NCBI GenBank assembly: GCA_030824515.1
Contig: JAVBXN010000021.1
Location: 282,761-346,760 of the forward strand
Direction of reading: 5' to 3'
From: Pelobacter sp.
GTDB lineage: Bacteria > Desulfobacterota > Desulfuromonadia > Geobacterales > Pseudopelobacteraceae
DNA: 64,000 nt
Shown here: positions 1-7,629 of the stretch, in pieces
Layout of the letters: the number at the start of each line of letters is the position of its first letter
Numbering within the stretch: position 1 is the first letter of the stretch
Notes under the pieces: model-generated
The model's database searches: none
The model's input: only the letters and a program-made list of their open reading frames with translations
What the model was told of the DNA's origin: nothing
Made by a program: the position numbers and the translations under genes

Positions 1-90
1 GTAACAGTTCACCGTCTCCCATTCGAGCGTCTCGAAAAGGGCAATGGTCGGCTGTTCGATGAGTATGTCTTCGGAGTAGGTGTTGGTCAT
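1..90 (-). CDS. hsdR: Type I restriction endonuclease subunit R, N-terminus only (cut by left edge)
   Basis: Only the first 30 codons are inside the window; the gene runs off the left edge. The start codon is the CAT at 88-90 read on the minus strand. The visible residues include QPTIALFETLEWE, which matches the typical beginning of HsdR proteins (a Q-P-T-I-x-L-F motif followed by a Gly/Glu-Trp-Glu). HsdR is the ATP-dependent translocase and nuclease subunit of a type I restriction complex with HsdM and HsdS. It lies downstream of hsdM, hsdS and three small genes on the same strand, and is separated from them by about 310 bp holding repeats, a plus-strand promoter and a foldable element. The assignment rests on this short N-terminus plus context. 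Confidence 0.75.
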   Translation of the reverse strand, partial: MTNTYSEDILIEQPTIALFETLEWETVNCY

Positions 91-223
91 TTATTACCTG
101 TATGCTTCTATGATCCCTTAAGGATACTGTATTCTACGTTTCTGTTGATTCTGCTTCGTTTCGTCCATAGAGACCGGGTATGGCGTGCCTCTGTACAGCT
201 AATGTACGGAGTCCGACTCATAT

Positions 224-280
224 TGTTCGAAGCTTACGGTTGTAATGTTCGGAGCTTACAACGAATTGTTCGGAGCTTCG
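224..280. repeat. Three phased 14-bp direct repeats (TGTTCGGAGCTTAC type)
   Basis: Three near-identical 14-mers occur at 224-237 (TGTTCGAAGCTTAC), 246-259 (TGTTCGGAGCTTAC) and 267-280 (TGTTCGGAGCTTCG). Their starts are 22 and 21 bp apart, about two helical turns, so a bound protein would see all three on one DNA face. They end 10 bp before the -35 box of the plus-strand promoter at 291-318, so they could be operator sites. A transposon end with several transposase sites is the alternative. Confidence 0.6.
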
Positions 281-290
281 AGCTATTTTG

Positions 291-318
291 TTGACAGATA
301 GCCAACGTTTGCTATACA
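291..318 (+). promoter_or_regulatory. Strong sigma70-type promoter on the plus strand
   Basis: TTGACA at 291-296 is a perfect -35 box. TATACA at 313-318 is a good -10 box, with a 16-bp spacer. No plus-strand protein gene follows; the first thing downstream is the folded element at 341-402. The promoter lies between DUF3800 and hsdR, both on the minus strand, so it would be antisense to that operon. Confidence 0.6.
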
Positions 319-340
319 CAGGAAATAGATACCATAAAGG

Positions 341-402
341 TCCCCCCCTGATGATAAGAGCCCATGGGGCTCTCCCGCAAGGGTAGTCAGGGGGGTCAAA
401 TT
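341..402 (+). ncRNA. Candidate small structured RNA (three-way junction)
   Basis: The segment folds into three perfect helices around a junction. P1 pairs 343-351 (CCCCCCTGA) with 387-395 (TCAGGGGGG). P2 pairs 357-363 (AGAGCCC) with 367-373 (GGGCTCT) across an ATG loop. P3 pairs 374-376 with 381-383, closed by a GCAA (GNRA) tetraloop. A TTGACA/TATACA promoter lies 25 bp upstream, and the closing helix is followed by CAAATTTTT, which could end transcription. In the other direction it directly follows the stop codon of the DUF3800 gene and could act as a processing or termination structure of that operon. It matches no RNA family that I recognise. Confidence 0.4.
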
Positions 403-403
403 T

Positions 404-1066
404 TTAGTAGTACTTCCTCGTTCCCGTCCTAAAAATCTCGAATTCACTCTTCACTCTCGACCTAATCAAATCATACGACCGCGTATCTCCTCGTTCCCAC
501 TTCCTGAAAATAGCCCAATTGCAGTAATCCGCCACTTGAAGGCCGAAGCTCGATTTCGAGGCATGATGCAGTACCCGGTATTTTATCTGGTCAGGAAGCA
601 TCTCGGTCAATGTTTCCTTTACGGCCTTTTCAACCGCCTTTGCTTTCTTTTTTACCGGAATGGTATCAGTGATGACGATCACTTCTTCCACATCCCGCAA
701 TAAATGGTCTTTCAACAGATATTTCAGCAAATATCCCAACATCTTCGGATAAAACTGCAACTCATCCCGCAATGCCGGACCAGCTTTGCTCTTTTCTACA
801 ATCAGGCTGTCAACACGGAGAGTCCCCATATGTCGTTGAATGGCATTAAACACCCGATCGCGTACAGCTTGGCGGTCTTCTGTTGCGTGAAAATATTCAA
901 AATCAAGACCGGTCTCAATAAGGTCATACTTGAGATGATCCAGAATTGGCGCTATCTGAAATGGACGAGCCTTGGTTACACTCGTCAGAGTAAAATACTT
1001 CGTACCGGTTGGGGAAAAATCGAAGTTCCCACCCTCATCAAGAAAAACGTACAGATAATGGCCCAC
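404..1066 (-). CDS. DUF3800 domain protein
   Basis: The protein is 220 aa when started at the GTG at 1066, which has a GGAG ribosome site about 8 nt upstream and places the family-typical opening LYVFLDEGGNFDF next to the N-terminus. DUF3800 proteins open with a [YV]-x-D-E-[SA]-G motif and are thought, from fold comparisons, to be RNase H-like; the acidic residues of that opening are present. A longer reading frame extends upstream to 1285 but overlaps the DUF3024 gene and lacks homology there. It is the last of three small genes between hsdS and hsdR, a position in restriction operons where accessory defence genes often sit. Its role here is unknown. Confidence 0.75.
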   Translation of the reverse strand: MGHYLYVFLDEGGNFDFSPTGTKYFTLTSVTKARPFQIAPILDHLKYDLIETGLDFEYFHATEDRQAVRDRVFNAIQRHMGTLRVDSLIVEKSKAGPALRDELQFYPKMLGYLLKYLLKDHLLRDVEEVIVITDTIPVKKKAKAVEKAVKETLTEMLPDQIKYRVLHHASKSSFGLQVADYCNWAIFRKWERGDTRSYDLIRSRVKSEFEIFRTGTRKYY

Positions 1067-1124
1067 TAACGTGCTCCATTGAATTGGATTCTGATTTGTC
1101 CGACACAGTTCCTTCCCAATATAT

Positions 1125-1469
1125 TCACCCCCAGAACGCCCCGTTTCCATTCTTTTCCACCTCATCAAGCAGCTTTTCGATACGGGCATGGAACGGTAAT
1201 GGTGGATACTCGCGCCATTTATTGTTTCGGTCAGCCCAAGACAATAGCCATGTTTCGGTTTTGGAGTCTTTCTTGAACCGCGCAATTTTCATGCGTGTCC
1301 ACTCACCTTCGCCACGCCAGGGTGAACGGCACTCAAGTAAATAAACCTCGTTGCCTTTAATCTCAAACTCCACCCGCAGCTCGTTGTGATACTGGGATGG
1401 AACCTTCTTGGCGCAATAATCGCCGAACAGTTTTTCGATTCGTTTCTTTTCAAGTTCAGTCAGGGCCAT
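1125..1469 (-). CDS. DUF3024 domain protein
   Basis: This is a 114-aa protein starting with MALTELEKKRIE. The central part has the pattern of DUF3024: an acidic-aromatic stretch, an [AI]-[RK]-[FY] element (KIARFKKD), then W-x-L-x-W-x-D-R-N-x-K-W-x-x-Y and a C-terminal helix ending near Trp-Gly. The start has a GGAGTAAACC leader (AAGGAG about 9 nt upstream). Function is unknown; the family is small and often found near restriction or mobile genes. It is 58 bp upstream of the DUF3800 start on the same strand and probably co-transcribed with it. Confidence 0.7.
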   Translation of the reverse strand: MALTELEKKRIEKLFGDYCAKKVPSQYHNELRVEFEIKGNEVYLLECRSPWRGEGEWTRMKIARFKKDSKTETWLLSWADRNNKWREYPPLPFHARIEKLLDEVEKNGNGAFWG

Positions 1470-1493
1470 GGTTTACTCCTTCTAACTGCAACG

Positions 1494-1589
1494 GCAAATC
1501 CCCCTAAATCCCCCTTTCGTAAAGGGGGACTTGAAAATCATCCCCGTTTTAGCTCCCTCCTTTAAGAAAGGGGGGCTGGGGGGGATTTC
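1494..1589. repeat. Palindromic repeat element, copy A
   Basis: The element runs from GGCAAATCCCCC to GGGGGGGATTTC, so the two ends are inverted repeats. Inside are two hairpins: CCCCCTTT-CGT-AAAGGGGG and a second, less perfect CCTCCTTT...AAAGGGGG type. It lies between DUF3024 and DUF559 and overlaps the last nine codons of DUF559, so it supplies that gene's C-terminal residues SPPAPLS. Copies B, C and D are at 1957, 3251 and 3712. Confidence 0.85.
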
Positions 1590-1945
1590 TTCCTCCGCAC
1601 TATCTCTTCCGCAATCCGTTCCAGCACCGCTTCCATCTCCAGCAAAACTTCTCGGTTGTTGAAACGCAGCACCAGTAATCCTTCATCAGCCAGGCATTGG
1701 TCACGCTGACGGTCCCGTTCGAGATGTTCTGCCTTATAGTGCTGACCGCCGTCAACTTCAATGACCAGTCCCGCTGCCGGGGCAAAGAAGTCCACAATAA
1801 ACGGGCCAAGCGGTTTCTGCCGGTAGAACTGGACACCGTGCAACTGTTTGCGGCGCAGGCGCTGCCACAACACCTGCTCGGCATCGGTCATGTTGCCGCG
1901 CAATTCGCGGGACGGCGTTTTCAGGTTGTTGCGATAGTCACGCAT
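1562..1945 (-). CDS. DUF559 (Vsr-like) endonuclease-domain protein
   Basis: The protein is 127 aa. The core matches DUF559: MTDAEQVLWQRLR, then FYRQKPLGPFIVDFF and LVIEVDGGQH, followed by a D-x-x-R-D-x-x-L segment and VLRFNNREV. The I-V-D-F and E-V-D-G-G residues correspond to the acidic/Lys positions of the very short patch repair and PD-(D/E)xK nuclease fold; nuclease activity has not been shown for most members. It lies directly after hsdS in the restriction operon. The last residues (KKSPPAPLS) are encoded by repeat copy A, so the original stop codon appears to have been replaced by repeat sequence. Confidence 0.8.
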   Translation of the reverse strand: MRDYRNNLKTPSRELRGNMTDAEQVLWQRLRRKQLHGVQFYRQKPLGPFIVDFFAPAAGLVIEVDGGQHYKAEHLERDRQRDQCLADEGLLVLRFNNREVLLEMEAVLERIAEEIVRRKKSPPAPLS

Positions 1946-1956
1946 AAATTCCTAAA

Positions 1957-2052
1957 GGCAAATCCCCCTAAATCCCCCTTTCGTAAAGGGGGACTTGGAA
2001 ACACTCCGCTTTACACACCCCCCTTTATGAAAGGGGGGCTGGGGGGGATTTC
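1957..2052. repeat. Palindromic repeat element, copy B
   Basis: This copy has the same architecture as copy A: GGCAAATCCCCC at one end, GGGGGGATTTC at the other, and two hairpins (CCCCCTTT-CGT-AAAGGGGG and CCCCCCTTT-ATG-AAAGGGGGG). It fills the gap between hsdS and DUF559 and reaches into the hsdS stop codon. Confidence 0.85.
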
Positions 2053-3226
2053 ACACCGCAATCTCCCCCGAAATCAGTTTCGGCAGCAGCAGGTCGCGGG
2101 TTTGGCGGAGGTTTTGGTTTTTGAGTAATAACGTATCAATCTCTGAAGACATCGGCGAAACCAAATGTTCAAATTTATCTATGATTTTTTGTGAAGGCAA
2201 AACAACTTCCATACCCTCTATTTGAGAACCACTCATGTTGGGTTGCGCCGCTCCATCTGCTAAATTGAATAGCAGTTTTTGGTACTCCTCACTCGTTATG
2301 ATATTCCAAATATACTCGCTAACTCCTTTTATTGGCTCTATCTTCGCAACTCGTTGATTAAGCAATACCTGTGATTTGTACCGTAGTTTTCCGACTTTGC
2401 CAGCGGTAGCGCCGGTCATCGCAATAAGAAAATCACCATTTTTCAGCAAATATTTTTCTACCTTCGAGGTTAAGATTTCGAGCGGTACACAATCTATCTC
2501 CTGCAAATTAACAGTTGAGTCGGAAGATATATTTTTGATCTTGATCACAGGTATACCGGAGAGTTGCCAATCTTTACTTTTAAAAGCATATCCAGGAAGA
2601 ACTTTACAAACTTCCCCAAGCGCTTTCACCTCCCACCCCTCCGGAATCAAACCAAGCGGCGAATCAACCATCCGCACCTGCTCATGCCCCGGAAAACGGA
2701 AATTGACGAACCACTCGCGGTAGACCAACCGCGCCATCTCTTCCAGGATTTTGATACGACGGGTGTTGTTTTCGATCAGGTCGTCGTAGGCGGAGAGGAT
2801 GGAGGCGATGGTATGTTGTGTTTCGAGAGGGGGGTATTCGACTTCAAGACTCTTTAGAAGGGCGAGAGTCAGAAATTTTGTTGCAGCGCCGGTTGATATA
2901 CTCTTCAAATGATCGAGCTTCGGCCTCATTGCAAAATACAGAAAGCGATTTGAAAGCCTTGCTTCATCAACAGATTGAATTACATAAGTTCTCTGATAAG
3001 CGTCAAATTTCCCAGTGAAATATTTTAGAGGATAAATACCTGCAGCATTGTTACCCGCCAAAAGGACACACTCACAATCGAACGAGCATGTATCAGTTCG
3101 ATATGTTTCTTGAGCACATGTGAAAAAGGGATATTTGCCAGTTGGTGTGGACGCATTTGAGTCCAGCTTCCCAGTTTTGAAAGACACTAATTCGCCAAGT
3201 GTTATTGAGGAAAACCTTTTTGCCAT
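2051..3226 (-). CDS. hsdS: Type I restriction-modification specificity subunit S
   Basis: This is a 391-aa protein with the two-domain layout of HsdS. The first target-recognition domain covers about residues 5-150 (opening ITLGELVSFKTGKLDSN), followed by the conserved spacer helix ETQHTIASILSAYDDLIENN. A second target-recognition domain then opens with GWEVKALGEVCKVLPGYAFKS, and a closing helix (NLRQTRDLLLPKLISGEI) ends the protein. HsdS sets the DNA sequence recognised by the HsdM2S methylase and the HsdR2M2S nuclease. The ATG at 3226 was chosen because it has GAAGGGGATGTA in front; an upstream ATG at 3253 is also in frame, with its purine stretch coming from repeat copy C. It follows hsdM on the same strand. 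Confidence 0.93.
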   Translation of the reverse strand: MAKRFSSITLGELVSFKTGKLDSNASTPTGKYPFFTCAQETYRTDTCSFDCECVLLAGNNAAGIYPLKYFTGKFDAYQRTYVIQSVDEARLSNRFLYFAMRPKLDHLKSISTGAATKFLTLALLKSLEVEYPPLETQHTIASILSAYDDLIENNTRRIKILEEMARLVYREWFVNFRFPGHEQVRMVDSPLGLIPEGWEVKALGEVCKVLPGYAFKSKDWQLSGIPVIKIKNISSDSTVNLQEIDCVPLEILTSKVEKYLLKNGDFLIAMTGATAGKVGKLRYKSQVLLNQRVAKIEPIKGVSEYIWNIITSEEYQKLLFNLADGAAQPNMSGSQIEGMEVVLPSQKIIDKFEHLVSPMSSEIDTLLLKNQNLRQTRDLLLPKLISGEIAV

Positions 3227-3250
3227 TACATCCCCTTCAACCAAACTATT

Positions 3251-3279
3251 CATCCCCCTTTCGTAAAGAGGGACTTAAA
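3251..3279. repeat. Palindromic repeat element, copy C (half copy)
   Basis: Only one hairpin of the family is present (CATCCCCCTTTCGTAAAGAGGGACTT). It lies between hsdM and hsdS. On the minus strand its GGGGGAT end sits directly in front of an alternative hsdS start at 3253. Confidence 0.7.
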
Positions 3280-3281
3280 AA

Positions 3282-4937
3282 CTAACTTTCCAAAATCCGC
3301 GCCACATTCTCCCCAATCCGCTCCTCCAACTCCCGCGCCTCGGCGTTGAGCACTTCCAGCTCCTCGTTCAACTCCTCCAGCCGTTCGGCAAAGACAAAAT
3401 CATCCGCCTCCCGCTCGGCCACGCCGACATAACGCCCAGGATTAAGACTCCACCCCTGCGCCTCTATCTCCGCAATTGTCGCCACCTTGCACAGGCCGGG
3501 AACGTCCGTATAGCGGCCATATGGGAACTTTTCCTCCAGCATGACGGCACTACCGTGAACTGTTTCCGGCTCTTCCCCCCGATACAGCCGGGCGATGTTG
3601 GCGAGGAATTCGATCTGTTCCGGCGTAAAGTCACGATGGGCTCTATCAATCTGGCGGTAGATGTGGCGGGCGTCTATGAACAAGACGGCGTCTTTCGAGC
3701 TGACAGCTAGGGGCAAATCCGCCCCAGCCCCCCTTTCATAAAGGGGGGAGCTATCTAAGTCCCCCTTTACGAAAGGGGGACTTAGGGGGATTTGCTTTTC
3801 GGATTTAAGGAGATTTGCCTTCCCCTTGTCGAAAAACCAAAGGGTACAAGGCAATGTAACATTAGAAAAGAAGTTCGACCCGATGGCAACCATCACATCC
3901 ACCACCCCGCTCTGAACCAGCTGGCGGCGAATCTCCATCTCGCTGCCGCGCGCATCAGAGGCCGAGTTGGCCATGACGAACCCGGCCCGACCGGAGTCAT
4001 TCAGGGTGCTGGCAAAGAGCTGAATCCATACGTAGTTGCCGTTGTCGGTCTTGGGCATGCCGTAGGGGAAACGGGGATCGTCCTTGATCCGCTCCCGGTC
4101 GATGCCGTTGACATTGAACGGTGGATTGGCCATGACGAAATCGAAACGGCCCAGGCTTTCGTGGATATCCTCGTAGTAGCTGTTCCCCTGCTTAACGTCG
4201 CCGGAGAGGCCATGTACTGCCAGGTTCATACGGCAGAGGCGCACCGTTTCGGCCACCCTTTCCTCGCCGTAGACGCTGATCTCGCTGCCGGGGTTCTTCT
4301 GATGCCCGGCAACAAAGGCGGCGCTCTGGACGAACATGCCGCCACTGCCGCAGGCCGGGTCGTAGATGCGGCCATGGTACGGCTCGATGATCTCCACGAT
4401 CAGCTTGACCAGAGATGTTGGGGTGAAAAATTCGCCCCCTTTTTGCCCCTCGGCCTTGGCGAATTCGCCCAGGAAATATTCGTAAATCCTGCCGAAGGCA
4501 TCACCCTCGATATCCATGGGGATTGAGTTGAAGGTTTTAAGCAGTGTCACCAGCGAGTCGTTGCCAACCTTCTGGAAATTCCGGGGGAGAACTCCCTTCA
4601 GCTCAGGGTTCTCGGCCTCGACAAGCGCAAAGGCCTCGTTGATCTCCTTGCCAATATCCTTCCCCTCTGGAAGATGCAGCAGATAGTTGAAACGCGCCGC
4701 CTCGGGGAGATAAAGCACACCACGTGCGTGATAGTCGGTCTTGCCGACCGTGCGGCGGCCGCTTCCCTTCCCCTCCAGTTCCTTTTTGGCCTGGGAGAAT
4801 TTCACATCGGCATATTTGAGGAAGATCAGCCCCAGCACCGGGACCGAATACTCCGATGATTTCAACTCGGAGTTGGCACGCAGTTCGTCGGCGGCAGACC
4901 AGAGTTTTTTTTCAAGTTCAAGCAGGGTGGCATACAT
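3282..4937 (-). CDS. hsdM: Type I restriction-modification N6-adenine DNA methylase subunit M
   Basis: The protein is 551 aa and carries the N-terminal HsdM helical domain and the N6-methylase domain. Diagnostic motifs are the SAM-binding [10 protein letters not shown] and the catalytic NPPF (within [10 protein letters not shown]). The C-terminus holds the coiled-coil tail ([26 protein letters not shown]) that contacts HsdS. The striking oddity is a 28-residue insertion after KSEK, made of Pro/Gly/Leu-rich residues (starting [11 protein letters not shown]), which is the translation of repeat copy D at 3712-3795. The frame is kept because the insert is 84 bp. It sits between the methylase core and the C-terminal region, so the enzyme may still work. 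Part of the hsdM-hsdS-DUF559-DUF3024-DUF3800-hsdR cluster. Confidence 0.95.
   Translation of the reverse strand: MYATLLELEKKLWSAADELRANSELKSSEYSVPVLGLIFLKYADVKFSQAKKELEGKGSGRRTVGKTDYHARGVLYLPEAARFNYLLHLPEGKDIGKEINEAFALVEAENPELKGVLPRNFQKVGNDSLVTLLKTFNSIPMDIEGDAFGRIYEYFLGEFAKAEGQKGGEFFTPTSLVKLIVEIIEPYHGRIYDPACGSGGMFVQSAAFVAGHQKNPGSEISVYGEERVAETVRLCRMNLAVHGLSGDVKQGNSYYEDIHESLGRFDFVMANPPFNVNGIDRERIKDDPRFPYGMPKTDNGNYVWIQLFASTLNDSGRAGFVMANSASDARGSEMEIRRQLVQSGVVDVMVAIGSNFFSNVTLPCTLWFFDKGKANLLKSEKQIPLSPPFVKGDLDSSPLYERGAGADLPLAVSSKDAVLFIDARHIYRQIDRAHRDFTPEQIEFLANIARLYRGEEPETVHGSAVMLEEKFPYGRYTDVPGLCKVATIAEIEAQGWSLNPGRYVGVAEREADDFVFAERLEELNEELEVLNAEARELEERIGENVARILES
3712..3795. repeat. Palindromic repeat element, copy D, inside hsdM
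   Basis: The copy is 84 bp with ends GGCAAATCC and GGATTTGC, and two internal hairpins (CCCCCCTTT-CAT-AAAGGGGGG and CCCCCTTT-ACG-AAAGGGGG). It lies wholly within hsdM, is a multiple of three and has no stop in the reading frame used, so it adds 28 codons to the protein. Confidence 0.9.
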
Positions 4938-4973
4938 CGGCTTCAGCCTCGTTTCACTACAGATTTATATGCA

Positions 4974-5004
4974 AAGACCCCGATGTACGGCATATCGGGG
5001 TCTT
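4974..5004 (-). terminator. Hairpin terminator after gpsA
   Basis: Perfect 11-bp arms AAGACCCCGAT (4974-4984) and ATCGGGGTCTT (4994-5004) with a 9-nt loop. It lies between the end of gpsA and the start of hsdM, both on the minus strand, so it probably separates the gyrA-HEAT-gpsA unit from the restriction operon. The downstream side is only weakly T-rich. Confidence 0.6.
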
Positions 5005-5033
5005 GATTAATTGCAAACTTTTTACTGGAAATT

Positions 5034-6059
5034 CTACCCTTCCGCCTTCAAATCCCGCGCCATCAGTTCCGTTACCGCCTGGCGGGCCGGTTTGTCCTCG
5101 TGCAGGATCTGGTAGGTCTTCTCGACGATCGGCATCTCGACCCCCAGGCGGCGGGAGAGATGGTAGATCGATTCGGCGCTCTTGACCCCTTCTGCCACCA
5201 TGCGCATCTCGGCCAGGATATCGGCCAGCTTCATCCCCTGTCCCAGCTTGAAACCGACGGTACGGTTGCGGGATAGATCGCCGGTGCAGGTCAGCACCAG
5301 GTCGCCCATGCCGGCCAGACCGGAGAAGGTGGCGGCCTGGGCCTGCATGGCCTGCCCCAGCCGGTTCATCTCGGCCAGACCACGCGTGATCAGCGCCGCC
5401 CGGGCATTGTGGCCGAAGCCTAGGCCGTCGCAGATGCCGGCGGCGATCGCGATCACGTTCTTTACCGCGCCCCCCAGTTCCACCCCGATCACGTCACTGT
5501 TGGTGTAGACCCTCAGGGCCGGGCAGCTGAACGCGGCCTGGACGCGCCGGGCACTGGCCTCGCTGCGCGAGGCGGCCACAATCAATGAGGGCAGCCCCTC
5601 GGCAACCTCGCGGGCGAAGGTCGGACCGGACAGCGCCACATAGCGGGAAAGTGTGTTGTCACCCAATAGTTCCGTGCATACCTGGGACACGGTCAGAAGC
5701 GTCTCCAGCTCGATCCCCTTGGAAGCATTGGCAATTATCGCATCGGTCGGGATAATCGGCGCCAGCTGCTTCAGCACGCCGCGCAGCACCTGGACCGGTG
5801 TCACCAGCAGGATCAGGCCGCGACCGCTGACCGCCTCCTGGAGATTGGAGGTACAGACCAGATCCGGATGCAGATTAATGCCGGGAAGAAACAGCGAGTT
5901 GGTGTGGCTGGCGTTTATTTCCTCAGCCAGCTCCACTTCGTAAGCCCACAGCAGCGTGTCATGACCGTTGGCCGCCAGGCGCGACGCCAGAGCAGTACCC
6001 CAGCTGCCGCCGCCGATAACCGCAACCCGTTCCCGATTATTCATCATACTCATCGTCAT
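5034..6059 (-). CDS. gpsA: Glycerol-3-phosphate dehydrogenase [NAD(P)+]
   Basis: A 341-aa cytosolic enzyme that reduces dihydroxyacetone phosphate to sn-glycerol 3-phosphate for phospholipid synthesis. The Rossmann motif is VIGGGSWGTALA near the N-terminus. The family core GGAVKNVIAIAAGICDGLG supplies the catalytic lysine, and GLAGMGDLVLTCTGDLSRN is also present. The start at 6059 has GAGGA about 6 nt upstream; ATGs at 6047 and 6044 would also fit. The start overlaps the end of the HEAT-repeat gene by 23 bp, indicating translational coupling and one transcript with gyrA. Confidence 0.95.
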   Translation of the reverse strand: MTMSMMNNRERVAVIGGGSWGTALASRLAANGHDTLLWAYEVELAEEINASHTNSLFLPGINLHPDLVCTSNLQEAVSGRGLILLVTPVQVLRGVLKQLAPIIPTDAIIANASKGIELETLLTVSQVCTELLGDNTLSRYVALSGPTFAREVAEGLPSLIVAASRSEASARRVQAAFSCPALRVYTNSDVIGVELGGAVKNVIAIAAGICDGLGFGHNARAALITRGLAEMNRLGQAMQAQAATFSGLAGMGDLVLTCTGDLSRNRTVGFKLGQGMKLADILAEMRMVAEGVKSAESIYHLSRRLGVEMPIVEKTYQILHEDKPARQAVTELMARDLKAEG

Positions 6060-7629
6060 ATGCTTCCTCTAGTCGCGGATCATAACCTTCCGCCAGTGTC
6101 TGGCGGGCAGCGTCGATGCTGTCCAGCAAAAGCCGCCTGATGAACGGATGCCGGCAGTCCGGGAGAAACCCGCCTACCAGGCTGAGTGCGGTCGCCAGGG
6201 TCTGCTGAACCGTGGTTTCGTCACTGTCCATCTGCTGCAGGTAGTCAGCTGTCAGCAGCAGGTTTTTGATGATTTCCGCCCGGCGGGGACTGATCAGATC
6301 CTCGCAGCAGCGGGCTATTTCGCTCTCCAGCGCCTCCGAAGTTACCGCGTCGGGGCCCCCTTCAGCCTCCAGAACTATAAACCTGTCCGCCACATCATAG
6401 ATCGCCATCTCGGTCAGGACCCACCCCTCCAACCCCGGATCATCCAGCAGGTTATTGCTGCTGGCGACATAACCCGGTATCTTGTCCACGATTCCCTCCA
6501 GGTTTGCCAGGCTGAATCGTGGCACGTAAAGCTCCGGTTTGAGGGTATCGGGACGGAAGAGCCGCATGTCCACATAGAAATCGGGAGGGAGGTAAAATTC
6601 CTTTTCGTTGCTGCGGTGGAGCGCATCGCGCAGCGAGGCCATGGCGTAGGCCGGATCAACCGGCACCAGCATCTCGCCGCCGGCCACGTCTTTCAGCACA
6701 TGGTTGTACTCTTTGTCGTCCTTCATCCGGTAGCTTACAGCATTCAGCAAGCCATCGCTCTCGCCTGTCAACAGCAGTATCGCGGCATAGGCTTTTTCGT
6801 CGAGCCGCCAGGAGAACCAGAGCGAACGGGAGCCGTAGAAATCGATTGGTCCGGCGTAGACCTGATGGAAGGGGAGCGGGTGTTGAAAGGAGTGTGGCAG
6901 TTCAATCGGCTCACGGATGCCTACAAATGAGAGTCTGCGGATGCTGCGCTGGATCAGCGCCGACATATCCCCGTTATGGCGGGATCCGGCCCGTTCCAGC
7001 ACATCCAGGGCAAAGCCGCTTTTGGCGCGCCCCAGGGCCAGGATCGCTTCCCTGACTATTTCAGGCTTGTCGAACGAAAGCAGGATTTCCAAAAGGGCCA
7101 TCGCTTCCGGAGAACTGTTCTCCGAGAGCCGGCGCATCATCTTCAGCCGGAACTCGTCGGTCACATCCAGAAAGCTGTCGATAAAGCGCACCAGGCCGCG
7201 CTCTCCGTCCTTGAGGCAATCGTCGATGAATCCTTCCAGCGTGGAGGAACCGTAGCCGGTCATGACGGCAAAGGGTGGGGCGGTGACATCGATGCCGCTG
7301 TCGTGCAGCACGTCCAGCAGGGCCAGCTTGCCGTCCTCCTCCAGGTCCTTGCGTTTGAGCGTGATCTGGATAAGTTGATCCATCCAGGCCGAGGCATCAA
7401 AGAAGTCCAGCATGCAGGTATAGCGGTATATGGCCGTTCCGTTCCGCTCCTGCCACAGCTTGCGCACCAGCGGCTTCAGCGCCCGTTTGCCGGACTTCTG
7501 CAGCCGTCGCCCGATGCGCTCCATCTGTTCGCCGGTCAGGTCATCCCTTTTCAGGAAATCCAGCAACCGCATGATCCGCCGGCGCTCGCGCAGGGAGTTG
7601 TCAATTTTCAGCGTGAAGGCACGATTCAT
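6037..7629 (-). CDS. HEAT-repeat domain protein
   Basis: A 530-aa soluble protein with no signal peptide. Residues 20-250 show helix-rich repeats of the HEAT type (for example SPEAMALLEILLSFDKPEIV followed by REAILALGRAKSGFALDVLE). The rest is alpha/beta with no recognised catalytic motif, and the tail is acidic (EEAYDDEYDE). Its start codon abuts the gyrA stop codon (TAGATG) and its end overlaps gpsA. From memory, the same gyrA-HEAT-gpsA order occurs in Geobacter species, so the neighbourhood is ancestral. HEAT repeats are protein-binding scaffolds; the partner is unknown. Confidence 0.75.
   Translation of the reverse strand: MNRAFTLKIDNSLRERRRIMRLLDFLKRDDLTGEQMERIGRRLQKSGKRALKPLVRKLWQERNGTAIYRYTCMLDFFDASAWMDQLIQITLKRKDLEEDGKLALLDVLHDSGIDVTAPPFAVMTGYGSSTLEGFIDDCLKDGERGLVRFIDSFLDVTDEFRLKMMRRLSENSSPEAMALLEILLSFDKPEIVREAILALGRAKSGFALDVLERAGSRHNGDMSALIQRSIRRLSFVGIREPIELPHSFQHPLPFHQVYAGPIDFYGSRSLWFSWRLDEKAYAAILLLTGESDGLLNAVSYRMKDDKEYNHVLKDVAGGEMLVPVDPAYAMASLRDALHRSNEKEFYLPPDFYVDMRLFRPDTLKPELYVPRFSLANLEGIVDKIPGYVASSNNLLDDPGLEGWVLTEMAIYDVADRFIVLEAEGGPDAVTSEALESEIARCCEDLISPRRAEIIKNLLLTADYLQQMDSDETTVQQTLATALSLVGGFLPDCRHPFIRRLLLDSIDAARQTLAEGYDPRLEEAYDDEYDE

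Noticed and set aside
346..352. CTGATGA as a hammerhead ribozyme core
   Set aside because: The required GAAA strand and cleavage-site stem are absent; the bases are part of the P1 helix of a different fold.
1494..3795. Repeat copies A-D as a CRISPR array or terminators only
   Set aside because: Spacing is irregular, the sequences between copies are genes, and one copy is inside a coding region.
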